Part shown: positions 25,735-34,665 of the stretch, piece by piece | Layout of the letters: every line of letters begins with the position of its first letter | How positions within the stretch are numbered: position 1 is the stretch's first letter | Source: JASGDN01 sp049840815 | GTDB lineage: Bacteria; Chloroflexota; Chloroflexia; Thermomicrobiales; UBA6265 | Length of the DNA stretch: 64,000 bases | Assembly: GCA_049840815.1 (NCBI GenBank) | Contig: JASGJI010000009.1 | Span: 62,001 to 126,000 of the forward strand | Direction: 5' to 3' | Notes under the pieces: model-generated | Told to the model about the DNA's origin: nothing | Database searches by the model: none | What the model saw: only the letters and a program-made list of their open reading frames with translations | Translations under genes and position numbers: made by a program

Positions 25735-26949
25735 CTAGCGGATCGCATCGAGCACCCACTGATATTCACGCGCGACGGACTCGTCGAGGTCCTGCTTCAG
25801 CTCGGCGGGCAGGACATCCCACGTATACGTCTCGATTTCGAGATGGTTGGTGAATCCGGTCTTCGCCAGGACGTCGAAGGTCTGGGTGATGGTGTCCTGG
25901 GTGGAGCCGAAGTGCTCGAAGCGCTCCACGAAGATGGGGACGTGGAAATGGATGCGCCACTCCTCCTCGTCCGCATCGTCGATGTGTGGCAGGGCCTCCG
26001 GCAGGTCGGGATAGTGGACCAGCGTGCCATCCGCGTTCCGCTGGATGACCTGATGAAGGTAGATCGGCTCGTCGAATTGCGCCAGTTCGGTTGCGAGTTC
26101 GCCGCGTTGGCCTGGTTCCCCGAGCGCGAGCTTCAGCGCGGAACTGACCTGCACCTTGCCGACCTTGATCCCGAGTTCGTCGAAGCGGGCGAGGATCGTC
26201 GCCGGGTCCTCGTAACTCACCCCGACGTGGCAGGTGTCGAAGCAGACGCGGATGTGCTCCAGCATCACTTCGCGGGCGGCATCGTCGTCCAGCCCGAGGC
26301 GGACGGCCAGCAGCGGCACGCCGAGCGGCAGCAGCCAGTGCTCGTAGAAGGCGATCAACTCGCCGCAGTCGCCGAGCACGCCATCCGGTTCCGGTTCGAT
26401 GTCGAGGTGGATGAGCTTGCCATCCGCCATCCGAACACGATAGAGGCGTTCAGCGATGAGGACCATCCGCTCCACAAACAGCTGCCACATCGCGCGGTCG
26501 CTGGTGTCGATGTAGGGGTGGTAGCCGAAAGGATTCGTGGAGATGCCGCCATCCATGCCGTCCGGCAGGAGGTCGGCAAGGGTCTGGATCAGGCGGAGGG
26601 TGTAGGCGACCCGCTCGTCGTCGCGCCAGTCGGGGGCGTGGACCTCGGCCTTCACGGTCTGGCCGTGGAAGGGGCCGTAGGGGAAGCCATTCATGGTGAA
26701 GACGTAGAGGCCGTGGGCGTCCAGGTAGTCGCGGAAGCGGGTGAGTTCGTCGCCGTGCAGGATCTCCGAACTCGCTTCCCCGGCCAGGCGCAGGCCGACA
26801 CCGAACGGCTTGTCCGGCGAGAAGCGCTGCTTGTGCTTCAGGACGTGCTGCTCGATGTTGGCCTGCACCTCCGGCCAGGTGATACCGGGGTAGACATTGA
26901 GGCAGTAGGTGAGGTGATACGAATCGTGGCCAGCGATGGAGACGCGCAC
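25735..26949 (-). CDS. eboE: EboE-like TIM-barrel protein (metabolite traffic)
   Basis: 404-residue xylose-isomerase-like TIM barrel. The N-terminus HLTYCLNVYPGITWPEV and later GGISTNPFGYHPY, HLDIEPEPDGVL and VCFDTCHVGVSYEDP match the EboE family, in which the His/Asp/Glu metal-binding positions of sugar isomerases are kept. In cyanobacteria EboE belongs to a cluster required to move a precursor to the periplasm; its reaction is unknown. The start is GTG at 26949 with AAGGAG 8 nt upstream. Confidence 0.85.
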   Translation of the reverse strand: MRVSIAGHDSYHLTYCLNVYPGITWPEVQANIEQHVLKHKQRFSPDKPFGVGLRLAGEASSEILHGDELTRFRDYLDAHGLYVFTMNGFPYGPFHGQTVKAEVHAPDWRDDERVAYTLRLIQTLADLLPDGMDGGISTNPFGYHPYIDTSDRAMWQLFVERMVLIAERLYRVRMADGKLIHLDIEPEPDGVLGDCGELIAFYEHWLLPLGVPLLAVRLGLDDDAAREVMLEHIRVCFDTCHVGVSYEDPATILARFDELGIKVGKVQVSSALKLALGEPGQRGELATELAQFDEPIYLHQVIQRNADGTLVHYPDLPEALPHIDDADEEEWRIHFHVPIFVERFEHFGSTQDTITQTFDVLAKTGFTNHLEIETYTWDVLPAELKQDLDESVAREYQWVLDAIR

Positions 26950-27422
26950 GGAATGACTCCTTGGGGCGGGACGATGGGCGCGGCGGTCGCGCGTGACGGC
27001 GGTGGCGGGGGGGCCTTCGTGGCCGCCGGGTGTAATGGTCGGGTGCGTGGGGTGCGCTTCTGGCCCTCACTTCCACCCCATGTCTTGGTGAGCGAAGCGA
27101 TGGGCCAAAGCATCCTCTCATCGTAGGGGCGATCCTTGTGATCGCCCGTGGTTCTGCCACAGGGCGCTGGGCGATCACGAGGATCGCCCCTACAGGGGAA
27201 GGTTCGTCCTGCCCGATGCGTTGATGCTGACGGTCCACTGCGCGCTGCATCTCGCTTTTCGTGGCATGGCGTTCCGTCAATGCGAACCACGTCTCGCCCT
27301 ACGTACGACCGGATTTTGCGCCGGATCGGAGGGCGGGACCAACGTGCCCCGACTCCCCGTTCGTGAATGCAATCCATGCCGCTGCGGTCGGTGATCGCCC
27401 GTAGTCCTGGAGGGGCTTCCCG
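26950..27422. other. 473-nt gap within the ebo-type cluster
   Basis: No convincing reading frame on either strand. It contains a GTAGGG-type palindromic repeat (27123-27193) and otherwise unremarkable GC-rich sequence. The gap separates eboB-like from eboE-like genes and may break the transcript. Confidence 0.6.
27123..27193. repeat. GTAGGG-type palindrome, 24 of 25 arm positions paired
   Basis: Arms 27123-27147 and 27169-27193 are inverted copies with a single mismatch and a 21-nt loop. Sequence is of the form GTAGGGGCGATCC...GATCGCCC. It is the best preserved member of a family that also occurs at 24737-24824 and, diverged, at 10005-10075. Confidence 0.85.
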
Positions 27423-28259
27423 CTAGTCAGCGGCGAGGGCGGTCGGCTGTGCGAGGTGACCCAGGCGGAACTTCGGCGACTGCCCGAGGAAGGTCGCCGG
27501 GTTCTGCAGGACGATCTTGCGGATCGTCTCCTCGTCGTGGCCACGACGGCGCATCTCCAGCACGAAGTGCGGGATCGCCACCGGCTCGCTCGGCCCCCAG
27601 TCACAGGCGGATGCGACGCAGATGCGGTCCGTGCCGTAGCGCTCGAACATGTCCACCGCGCGACCCGGCGTGGTCTTCGTGACCGGGTAGAGCGTGACGC
27701 CCGTCCAGAAACCGGCGTCGAGGATGATCGGCATCGTGTGCTCCTCGGCGTGATCGACCATCACGCGGGCGGGGTCGATGCGGCCATCGGCGGCCAGCGT
27801 CTCCACGATCACCTTGGTGCCCTTGTACTTGTCCTCCAGGTGGGGCGTGTGAATGTGGATGAGCTGGTTGTGCTCCAGCGCGAGCTCGACGTGATCCTTG
27901 AAGGTCGCGAGCTCGTTGCGGGTGACGCGATTCAGGCCGATCTCACCGATGCCGAGCACGTTCGGGCGGTCCAGGAACTCGGGGATGATGCCCAGCACCT
28001 GCTTCGTTAGCTCGCGGTCCTCGCCTTCCTTCGGGTTGAGGCAGAGCCACGCATAGTGCTGGATGCCGTACTGAGCGGCGCGCTTCGGCTCGAAGTCGGT
28101 GATGTGATCGAAGTAGTCGGCGAAGACATCGGCGGAGCGGCGGTCGTAGCCGGCCCAGAAGGCGGGTTCCGTCACGGCCAGGCAGCCGGTGAGCGCCATC
28201 TTCTCGTAGTCGTCCGTCGTCCGGGAGATCATGTGGGCGTGGAGGTCGATGTATTCCAT
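27423..28259 (-). CDS. eboB: EboB-like TatD-family metal-dependent hydrolase
   Basis: 278 residues, TatD/amidohydrolase barrel. Metal and catalytic residues are in DLHAHM (HxH), GIGEIGLN (Glu), HIHTPH and CDWGPSEP (Asp). Family members act as nucleases or hydrolases. In the ebo cluster the role is unproven. It begins 13 nt after the small gene at 28273-28572, so translation is probably coupled. Confidence 0.85.
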   Translation of the reverse strand: MEYIDLHAHMISRTTDDYEKMALTGCLAVTEPAFWAGYDRRSADVFADYFDHITDFEPKRAAQYGIQHYAWLCLNPKEGEDRELTKQVLGIIPEFLDRPNVLGIGEIGLNRVTRNELATFKDHVELALEHNQLIHIHTPHLEDKYKGTKVIVETLAADGRIDPARVMVDHAEEHTMPIILDAGFWTGVTLYPVTKTTPGRAVDMFERYGTDRICVASACDWGPSEPVAIPHFVLEMRRRGHDEETIRKIVLQNPATFLGQSPKFRLGHLAQPTALAAD

Positions 28260-28272
28260 GATGAGGCCCTCG

Positions 28273-28572
28273 TTAGCGGATCGACGCGCCGTAGGCGGCC
28301 TTGCGATCCAGTTCGTCCAGCAGATCGGTGTTCTGGTCGCTGAAGGTCAGCAGCACCCGTTCGATGCGACCGGGGACGGCGGAGTTAAGTTCTTCCATCG
28401 CGCGGCGCATGGCGACGATGCGGAAGTCGTCGGCGCCATCGGTGCTGACGGAGCGATCGAGGCGGTCCAGGAAGGCGGCGACATCCAGGATCTTGGTCCG
28501 CGCTTCCATGAAGTACTCGTCAATCAGTTGTTGCTGCGAGCGTGGGCAACTCTTCGTGTCGTTCGCGGGCAT
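28273..28572 (-). CDS. Small protein of the ebo-type cluster, unknown function
   Basis: 99 residues, acidic and mostly helical, with no cysteine motif apart from KSCPRS near the start. A KILDVAAFLDRLDRS helix and a second helix around DDFRIVAMRRAMEELNS are the most distinctive parts. It sits between the eboD-like and eboB-like genes. It is clearly shorter than typical EboA and I do not claim homology. ATG at 28572 has GGAGG 6 nt upstream and overlaps eboD by 53 nt. An internal ATG at 28508 would avoid overlap but lacks a ribosome site. Confidence 0.65.
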   Translation of the reverse strand: MPANDTKSCPRSQQQLIDEYFMEARTKILDVAAFLDRLDRSVSTDGADDFRIVAMRRAMEELNSAVPGRIERVLLTFSDQNTDLLDELDRKAAYGASIR

Positions 28573-29791
28573 CGGTGGCCTCCATGGGTGATGACGTGGA
28601 TGACTGGCTGGCTTCGCGCGTGCGAAGCAGGTCGATAGCGCGCAGGATGGTTGCCTCGTCCATTTCGTGGACTTCCACCCCTGCGCCGATGTCGTTGAGC
28701 AGCATGATGGTCAGTTGGCCGCCGAGGTGTTCGCGGAACTCATCCAGTCCGGCGAGGACGGCGGGTTTCCCGGTGGCCTCGTCACGGAGGGCGACATACT
28801 CCGGGGCGAAGGTCGGCAGGCCGAGCGCCTCGAAGACGCCGAGGATGCGCGTCCAGGCGGCTTCGTTCAGCATCCCGGCCAGGTAGGCGTACGTACTGTC
28901 GAGCGAGATGCCGATCGACACCGCCTCGCCGTGCCGCCAGGTGTAGTTGGAGAGTTGTTCCAGCTTGTGCGCCGACCAATGTCCGAAATCGAGCGGGCGG
29001 GACGATCCGAACTCGAATGGATCGCCGGCGGTCGCGATGTGCTGCAGATGCAGTTCCGCCGAGCGGTAGATGACGCGCCGCATGGTATCGCGATCGCGGG
29101 CCACGATGGTCGGCGCGTTCGCTTCGAGGAAGGCGAAGAAGCCCGCATCCTTCAGGAGCGAGACCTTCACGGCTTCTGAGACGCCGCCGAGCCACTCCCG
29201 CTGGGGGAGCCGGTCGAGCAGCGCCATATCGTTGATGACCGCGTAGGGCGGCGCGAAGGTGCCGAGGAAGTTCTTTTTCCCGAAGGCGTTCACGCTGTTC
29301 TTGACGCCGACGCCGGAGTCGTCTTGCGAGAGGACGGTAGTCGGCACGCGGACGAGACGGACCCCGCGATGGGCGGTCGCCGCTGCGTAGCCGGCCATGT
29401 CGAGCAGGGCGCCGCCGCCGATGGCAATCACATACGACTGCCGGTCGATGCCGTGGCGTTCGATGGCGGCCTGGATGTGATCGACCTCGGCGAGCGTGTT
29501 CTTGACGGCCTCGCCTCCCGTGATCGCCATCGGCGGTTCGACCAGTGTTGCGGTCGTGCGCGCGTCGGTGAAGTAGGCGGCGATGGCGTCGATCAGGCCG
29601 GGATTCGCATCGGCGACGCCCGCATCCACGACGACGAGCGCCTTGGCGGAGGAACGCCCAGGCGCCGCAACGAGCAGGTCGCGGAGGATGGGATTCCCGG
29701 CGTGGAAGAGGTCGTCGGTGAAATGGACGGGATAGGTATAGGAGACGTCGAATCGTTGAACGATCGGCGCCACAGGTTCGACAGGTTCCAC
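28520..29791 (-). CDS. eboD: EboD-like sugar phosphate cyclase (3-dehydroquinate synthase family)
   Basis: 423 residues. The NAD-binding GGGALLDMAGYAAATAHRG and PTTVLSQDDSGVGVKNSVN segments are characteristic of dehydroquinate-synthase-type cyclases. Metal ligands are expected at the Glu of GVSEAVKVS, the His of LDFGHWSAHKLE and the His of WRHGEAVSIG; all three are present. Such enzymes cyclise phosphorylated C7 sugars; EboD members are not the housekeeping AroB. The specific substrate is unknown. The start is GTG at 29791, but a GTG at 29773 is also possible. First gene of the minus-strand ebo-type cluster. Confidence 0.85.
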   Translation of the reverse strand: MEPVEPVAPIVQRFDVSYTYPVHFTDDLFHAGNPILRDLLVAAPGRSSAKALVVVDAGVADANPGLIDAIAAYFTDARTTATLVEPPMAITGGEAVKNTLAEVDHIQAAIERHGIDRQSYVIAIGGGALLDMAGYAAATAHRGVRLVRVPTTVLSQDDSGVGVKNSVNAFGKKNFLGTFAPPYAVINDMALLDRLPQREWLGGVSEAVKVSLLKDAGFFAFLEANAPTIVARDRDTMRRVIYRSAELHLQHIATAGDPFEFGSSRPLDFGHWSAHKLEQLSNYTWRHGEAVSIGISLDSTYAYLAGMLNEAAWTRILGVFEALGLPTFAPEYVALRDEATGKPAVLAGLDEFREHLGGQLTIMLLNDIGAGVEVHEMDEATILRAIDLLRTREASQSSTSSPMEATDARERHEELPTLAATTD

Positions 29792-30201
29792 AGTGCGATC
29801 ATGTCCCTGAGTGCGAGATGCAAGAACGATTGATGGCCGGAGCCATGGGTGCGTGCGGCATGTCTGCGACAGGCGCCGGTCGAGGGTCCGCTCGTATGGC
29901 GACGGTATCGCGAATCCCTCTTATGGAAGGGGAACGTCAGTGCGGTCGGATTCGCTCCCAGAAGCACACCGTCCAGAAGGGGTGACGCGATGCTGGATCG
30001 CGAGGCGGAATGCATCGCTCGCGATGGACCTCCGACTGAACGGTCATCTTAGCACCGCCCGGCGCCTTGTGCGCAAGATGGGTGCAGAATTCGTTCCCCG
30101 TGCGAAGCAAAATGGGCGTCTTTGGGGTGAGAGGCGTGCAGGGGGATTTGTCTGCTCGTTGAGGGAGCTTCCGCCGCTTCATGGGTGCCGCCCGGGCAGT
30201 A
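29792..30201. other. 410-nt intergenic region upstream of the ebo-type genes
   Basis: No supported gene. It should hold the promoter of the minus-strand eboD-like gene. A loose -35/-10 pair (TTGCGC and TAAGAT, 19-nt spacing) occurs on that strand near 30048-30078 but is too weak to call. No repeat is seen. Confidence 0.5.
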
Positions 30202-31125
30202 TCACGTCCTTGCGGTCACCTGTTGCAGCATGCGCTTGGGGAGCTTGCAGATCATGGTATATGCCGGGTTGAACACATTTCCGATGTCGTATTCCACACA
30301 TTGTCCGAGCAGGGTACTGGCTGCCACGATGTCCAGATTCCAGTCGCGCTCCAGCCAGTGCACCATCTCTGTCGTTGCATGCCGGAGTGCCTGGTCGAGT
30401 GGCCTCGCATTGCCAATCGTGAAGATGGAGTCCTCATCCTCACCACGAGGCCAGCCGATCGGATGGCCTTTCCGCACGTCGACGGTGAATTCGACATCGA
30501 ACGGGACTTCGATCCCGGCACCCGAGATCTCGCCATCGCCCTGCGTCGCGTGGCCGTCACCCAGGAACAGGAGTGCTCCCGGCGCGAAAACCGGGAAATA
30601 GGCTGTTGCGCCTGCCCGGAATCCTCGGTAATCCATGTTGCCGCCATGCTCGGCGGAGGTCACGGTCGGAAGTACCTGGCCACCCGCTGGCGCGACACCA
30701 AGGCACCCCAGCATCGGATGCAGCGGTAGCCGAAGTGCCTCAAGCCCGGATATCGGGATGCGCGGCGACGCCTGGTCCCGCGTGAGATCCACGACCCACT
30801 CCATGAGCGGATGTTCCGGCAGGTGGCGGACGAATTCCGGATCGACCACGTTTGGTGCGAGTGTGGCAGTCGATACGCCGGTCGGGCGGTTGGGAACGAG
30901 GCGAACCAGGTGCACGACCAAGGTGTCGCCGGGCTCCGCGCCATCGACGAAGAAGGGGCCGATCATCGGATTGAATCCCGGGGTGACCGGCTTCCCTGAC
31001 GCATCATGTCCGAGGGAATCGACGGTCGTCGTCACCACCGTGTCACCCGGTGCAATCCTCAGCGCCGATGGATACGAGCCCATGGTGGTGTAGTACCGCT
31101 CCGGCGTGAATGCGTGTCTGGCCAT
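30202..31125 (-). CDS. Acetamidase/formamidase family protein
   Basis: 307 residues, FmdA/AmdA family. Diagnostic segments are LRIAPGDTVVTTTVDS, IGPFFVDGAEPGDTLVVHL, HGGNMDY and FLGDGHATQGDGEISG. Enzymes of this family hydrolyse short amides such as formamide or acetamide to the acid and ammonia. GGAGG precedes the ATG. It follows the TIM-barrel isomerase gene by 31 nt on the same strand. The substrate here is unknown and could be a larger amide. Confidence 0.85.
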   Translation of the reverse strand: MARHAFTPERYYTTMGSYPSALRIAPGDTVVTTTVDSLGHDASGKPVTPGFNPMIGPFFVDGAEPGDTLVVHLVRLVPNRPTGVSTATLAPNVVDPEFVRHLPEHPLMEWVVDLTRDQASPRIPISGLEALRLPLHPMLGCLGVAPAGGQVLPTVTSAEHGGNMDYRGFRAGATAYFPVFAPGALLFLGDGHATQGDGEISGAGIEVPFDVEFTVDVRKGHPIGWPRGEDEDSIFTIGNARPLDQALRHATTEMVHWLERDWNLDIVAASTLLGQCVEYDIGNVFNPAYTMICKLPKRMLQQVTART

Positions 31126-31156
31126 TCCGTGCCTCCGGGACCGGACGTCGCAGATG

Positions 31157-32167
31157 TCAGCCCTCCAGGTTCAGGTGGTCGCGACACCAGCGGACGCTGC
31201 GTTCGAGGTGTTCGCGTTGCTGCGCGCGATAGCGTTCCCATTCCTCATCGGTCGGTTGCCAGACGCCATCCGGGAGTTGCAATTGATCGAGGGGACCCGC
31301 GTGTCCGTTGGGAAGGAGCGCGAGGAAGCGTGCGAAGTCCCGCGCCAGCAGGTCCGGATAGCAGCGCCAGAACTCGGAATCGGCGTGCAGGAAGTCGATC
31401 TCCCGTGGGCCGATGCCCGTGATGATCTCCAGGTCGAGCGCGATATCGGGGGCGTGGGGCTTCAGGATCTCCACGACGCGCGCGAGGTCGACATCGCCGT
31501 CACCGCAGGTGACCCATTGGACGGCACACCCGTCCGCCGTCGCCCAGGCGCGAGTGTCACGCAGATGGCAGGTGACGACGTAGGGGGCGAGGATCTCCGC
31601 CGCGAAGACGGCGTCCTCGCCACCGTAGACGGGGTTGCCGGTGTCGAGGCAGACGCCGACATGCGCCGATCCGACGCGCTCGATCAGCGCCCGCAGTTCC
31701 CGCGCGTGGAAGTCCCCGAAGCCGTGGTTCTCCACCGCGATGGTGATGTTCGCCGTTTCCGCGATGGGGGCGACGGCCTTCAGGACGCGCTCCGCCTCGG
31801 CGACGTGGGTGCAGAACGGGGTCGGGCCGATGCGGTCGCTCTGCATGCCGAGGAAGCAGCGGACGATCGGCGAGCCGACGATCTGCGCGGCGGCGATCAT
31901 GTCGGCCAGCTGCTGTTCCGCCGTGCCGAGGGCGGGATCGAAGGTGCTGGAGTACTGGTCGAAGCTGCGCATCCCCAGCTCGATTCGCAGGCCCAGGCGG
32001 TCGGCGTGGTCCTTGAGGCCGCGCAGATAGTCGGGGTCGAGCGACGTGAGGTAGCCGCGTTCGGAGAAGTGCACGTTCTGGAGGCCGATGGACGCAGCGT
32101 AATCGAGCATCTGCTCCGCCGTCCAGTCCTGCCAGCGGAGGCTGAAGGTGTCGAGACCGAGGATCAT
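31157..32167 (-). CDS. Sugar phosphate isomerase/epimerase-like TIM barrel
   Basis: 336 residues of the xylose-isomerase-like TIM-barrel superfamily. IAVENHGFGDFHARELRALI, VGVCLDTGNPVYGGED and VVTCHLRDT carry the Glu/Asp/His metal ligands. ATG at 32167 is chosen over longer starts; AAAGGA lies about 12 nt upstream. It is probably co-transcribed with the acetamidase gene. The reaction could be isomerisation or epimerisation of a sugar or inositol derivative. Confidence 0.8.
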   Translation of the reverse strand: MILGLDTFSLRWQDWTAEQMLDYAASIGLQNVHFSERGYLTSLDPDYLRGLKDHADRLGLRIELGMRSFDQYSSTFDPALGTAEQQLADMIAAAQIVGSPIVRCFLGMQSDRIGPTPFCTHVAEAERVLKAVAPIAETANITIAVENHGFGDFHARELRALIERVGSAHVGVCLDTGNPVYGGEDAVFAAEILAPYVVTCHLRDTRAWATADGCAVQWVTCGDGDVDLARVVEILKPHAPDIALDLEIITGIGPREIDFLHADSEFWRCYPDLLARDFARFLALLPNGHAGPLDQLQLPDGVWQPTDEEWERYRAQQREHLERSVRWCRDHLNLEG

Positions 32168-32233
32168 TGTGTGGGTGTGTCCTTTCGTGTGTCGCGTTGT
32201 GGCCGGGGATGGGTTCGTCTGCTGACGTTCGTT

Positions 32234-32394
32234 TGTCATCCCGAGCAAGCGGTGAAGGCGGATCACGGCATGAATGTGGCAGCGCGTCGAGGGATCAGCC
32301 GCCCATGCGAGGCGTCCTCCGTGCAGCCTGATCCCTCGACATCGCTCCACCATCTTCGCCATCGCGTCGCATGCACCGCTTGCTCGGGATGACA
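32234..32394. repeat. 161-bp nested palindromic element
   Basis: Outer arms 32234-32254 and 32374-32394 are a perfect 21-bp inverted repeat beginning TGTCATCCCGAGC. Inner arms 32286-32298 and 32328-32340 (GTCGAGGGATCAG) form a second perfect inverted repeat. The structure suggests a MITE- or REP-like unit. No reading frame lies inside. Confidence 0.85.
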
Positions 32395-32463
32395 GGACAA
32401 ACGCTTGTCAGGACGGGCGACCGTGCTTTGCCGTGGCCGCATGCTCCGGGGGTCGGGAAGACC

Positions 32464-33654
32464 TCAGTCGTAGGCGATCTCCTGCTTCTGGCCGGTCGTC
32501 GCGGCCCGTTCGAGGGCGTCGGCGATGACGGCGGCGCGATAGCCATCCTCCAGGGTCGCGCCGTAGGGTGCAACCTCCCCATCGTCCACGATGGCGCGCA
32601 GCAGGTGGTGGATCTCGTTGATGTGGGCGTGTTCCCAACCCACGATGTGTCCCGCCGGCCACCACACGTTCATGAACGGATGCGTCCCTTCCGTCACCAT
32701 CACGTCCTGGAAGGCGACCCCCGTCAGTTCGGTCGTAGAAGTGTCGGCCAGCGCGACCTGGAGTTCATTCAGGCGTTCGAGGTCGAAGCCGATGCTCCCG
32801 CGCGAGCCATTGATCTCCAGCCGCAACGAGTTTCGACGACCCGCCGCCGCGCGGGACGCCTCGATCGTGCCGACCGCGCCGCTGGAGAACTCAGCCAGCG
32901 AGAGCGTCGCGTCGTCCCACTCCATGCGGATCGGCGTGCGGTCCGGGCCGAGACGTTCTGGCACGAAACGCGGTTGCAGGGCGCTGACGGTCGCGAGCTC
33001 CCCGGCCAGGAAGCGGGCAAGATCGACCGCGTGGCAGCCAAGGACGGCCTGCGATCCGGCTTTCATCGCCTCCGGGGCGGGCACCTTCCGCATCGGGGCG
33101 TCCGGGTCGCGGATGCTTTGCTGCAGGTACTGGATGCGGACGTGGTAGAGGTCGCCAAGCATTCCCCGGTCGATCAGGTCCTTCGCAAAGCGGATTGCAG
33201 GCACGAACCGGTAGTTGAAGCCGGTCATGTGCTTGATGCGCGGACCGGCGGCGATCGCGGCATCCCGCACCCGGCGAGCATCCTCCGCGGTGAGGGCCAG
33301 TGGCTTCTCGCAGAGGACGTGCTTGCCCGCCTGGAGTGCGGCGATGGTTGGTTCGATGTGCATGTGATGACCAGAGCAGTTGTCGAAGAGGTCGATCTCC
33401 GGATCGGCCACCAGTTCCTCCCACGACAGGTAGTACCCCTCGTAGCCGTAGCGCTGGGCAGCGGCGGAGACATTCGCCTCCGTACGTCCGGCGATGGCGC
33501 GCAGGCGGGGCTGGATGCTCTCCGGCCACCACATGTACGGGATGGTGCGGTAGGCGTTGGTGTGCGCCTTCGCCATGAAGTTGTAGCCGAGCAGTCCGAC
33601 GCGGACCTCGGGAATCTCGCGGGTGGGCGTGGGATGGAAACCGGACATCGTCAT
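32464..33654 (-). CDS. Gfo/Idh/MocA-family oxidoreductase
   Basis: 396 residues. It has an N-terminal NAD(P)-binding Rossmann fold (VRVGLLGYNFMAKAH) and the characteristic EKPLALTAEDARRV motif whose Lys is catalytic. A C-terminal alpha/beta domain includes the family HAVDLARFLAG segment with its active-site His. It likely oxidises or reduces a hydroxyl of a sugar or inositol. The ATG at 33654 has GGAG 7 nt upstream, and the upstream isomerase gene stops 10 nt earlier, so they are coupled. Confidence 0.88.
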   Translation of the reverse strand: MTMSGFHPTPTREIPEVRVGLLGYNFMAKAHTNAYRTIPYMWWPESIQPRLRAIAGRTEANVSAAAQRYGYEGYYLSWEELVADPEIDLFDNCSGHHMHIEPTIAALQAGKHVLCEKPLALTAEDARRVRDAAIAAGPRIKHMTGFNYRFVPAIRFAKDLIDRGMLGDLYHVRIQYLQQSIRDPDAPMRKVPAPEAMKAGSQAVLGCHAVDLARFLAGELATVSALQPRFVPERLGPDRTPIRMEWDDATLSLAEFSSGAVGTIEASRAAAGRRNSLRLEINGSRGSIGFDLERLNELQVALADTSTTELTGVAFQDVMVTEGTHPFMNVWWPAGHIVGWEHAHINEIHHLLRAIVDDGEVAPYGATLEDGYRAAVIADALERAATTGQKQEIAYD

Positions 33655-33664
33655 GCTGCTCCGC

Positions 33665-34513
33665 CTAGATTCCAATGCTGCGCAGGTATTCGCGGCTGAC
33701 TGCCGCGCTCTCCTTCGCGCTGGGAAGCTGGGTGACATCGGTCTCGACGATGACCCAGCCGGAGAACCCGGCACGATCGAGCTCGGTGAAGATGCCGGGG
33801 AGATCCACGAATCCACGGCCAAGCTCGATGAAGATGCCAGCGTCGGAGAACTGGCGATAGTCCCATTGGGCGGCCACGCCGCGCGCAAGCACCGACTGGT
33901 CGATGTCCTTGATGTGAATGGTGCGAATGGCGCTGCCGTAATCCTTCACCAGCTGGACCGAATCATCGCCAGCCCATGCAAGGTGGCCGAAATCCGGTCC
34001 GAGGAAGACGACATCGCGATCCACGAGGGTGAAGAGCCTGTCCAGTTCGGCGCGGGTCTCGATGTACGAGCCGACGTGGTTGTGGAAGCAGATGGCGACG
34101 CCGTATTCGAGCGTGGCTTTGCCGACGGCGTTCAAAGTCTCGGCGAAGGCGGCGTAGCCCTCGTCGGAGAGGACGTCTTCCAGGCCGACATGGCCGGCAA
34201 CGGCGATGCGGTCGGGGGTGAGGTTCGCGGCAACGTAGAGTTCGGTGAGGCCGAGGGCCTGGGCGGTGGCGGCGTGCTCGCGGGCCTTGGCAATGAGGTC
34301 ATCGCGCTGGGCAGGGTCCCAGAACTGGGCGCCGAAGTACCCAGGCGCGGGCTTGAGGCCAGCGGCGGCGAACTGGGCGCGGAGCGCATCCGGGTCGGGG
34401 CCACCGGCGGGCGCGCCGTCGTAGCCAGTCTCCGCGATTTCAGCGAGGACCTGTTCCGGGGTGAAGTCTTCGCGGCGCCAGGTGAGTTGTCCGCATCCGA
34501 TGGGGAGCGTCAT
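33665..34513 (-). CDS. IolE-like TIM-barrel isomerase/dehydratase
   Basis: 282 residues. The CFHNHVGSYIET, FLGPDFGHLAWAGDD and TIHIKDID segments are typical of inosose dehydratase (IolE)-like and sugar isomerase proteins. The first segment GCGQLTWRR resembles the IolE N-terminus. AAAGGA lies upstream of the ATG at 34513. Together with the Gfo/Idh/MocA gene it could form a two-step dehydrogenase/dehydratase pair on a cyclitol; this is inference. Confidence 0.8.
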   Translation of the reverse strand: MTLPIGCGQLTWRREDFTPEQVLAEIAETGYDGAPAGGPDPDALRAQFAAAGLKPAPGYFGAQFWDPAQRDDLIAKAREHAATAQALGLTELYVAANLTPDRIAVAGHVGLEDVLSDEGYAAFAETLNAVGKATLEYGVAICFHNHVGSYIETRAELDRLFTLVDRDVVFLGPDFGHLAWAGDDSVQLVKDYGSAIRTIHIKDIDQSVLARGVAAQWDYRQFSDAGIFIELGRGFVDLPGIFTELDRAGFSGWVIVETDVTQLPSAKESAAVSREYLRSIGI

Positions 34514-34614
34514 GACATGTCCTTTCGTCTGCCGGGGAATGCCTGAGGCAATCTCGCTTGCCACGAGCTGGTTCATGCGGGGCGGGAGTGGGGTCCCGCT
34601 TGTCTGCGTACACG

Positions 34615-34656
34615 ATACGAGGGTGGCGGGATTGTGCAATCCCGCCACCCTCGTAT
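34615..34656. terminator. Terminator after the GH3 gene
   Basis: A 20-bp perfect inverted repeat (34615-34634 with 34637-34656) and minimal loop sit 10 nt past the GH3 stop codon, before the IolE-like gene. Confidence 0.75.
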
Positions 34657-34665
34657 TCTCCGGCA

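Noticed and set aside
10005..27193. CRISPR array from repeated palindromes
   Set aside because: The repeats are isolated, differ in sequence and are not regularly spaced.
29792..30201. tRNA or promoter signal upstream of the ebo-type genes
   Set aside because: No cloverleaf is seen, and the best -35/-10 pair is too far from consensus to call.
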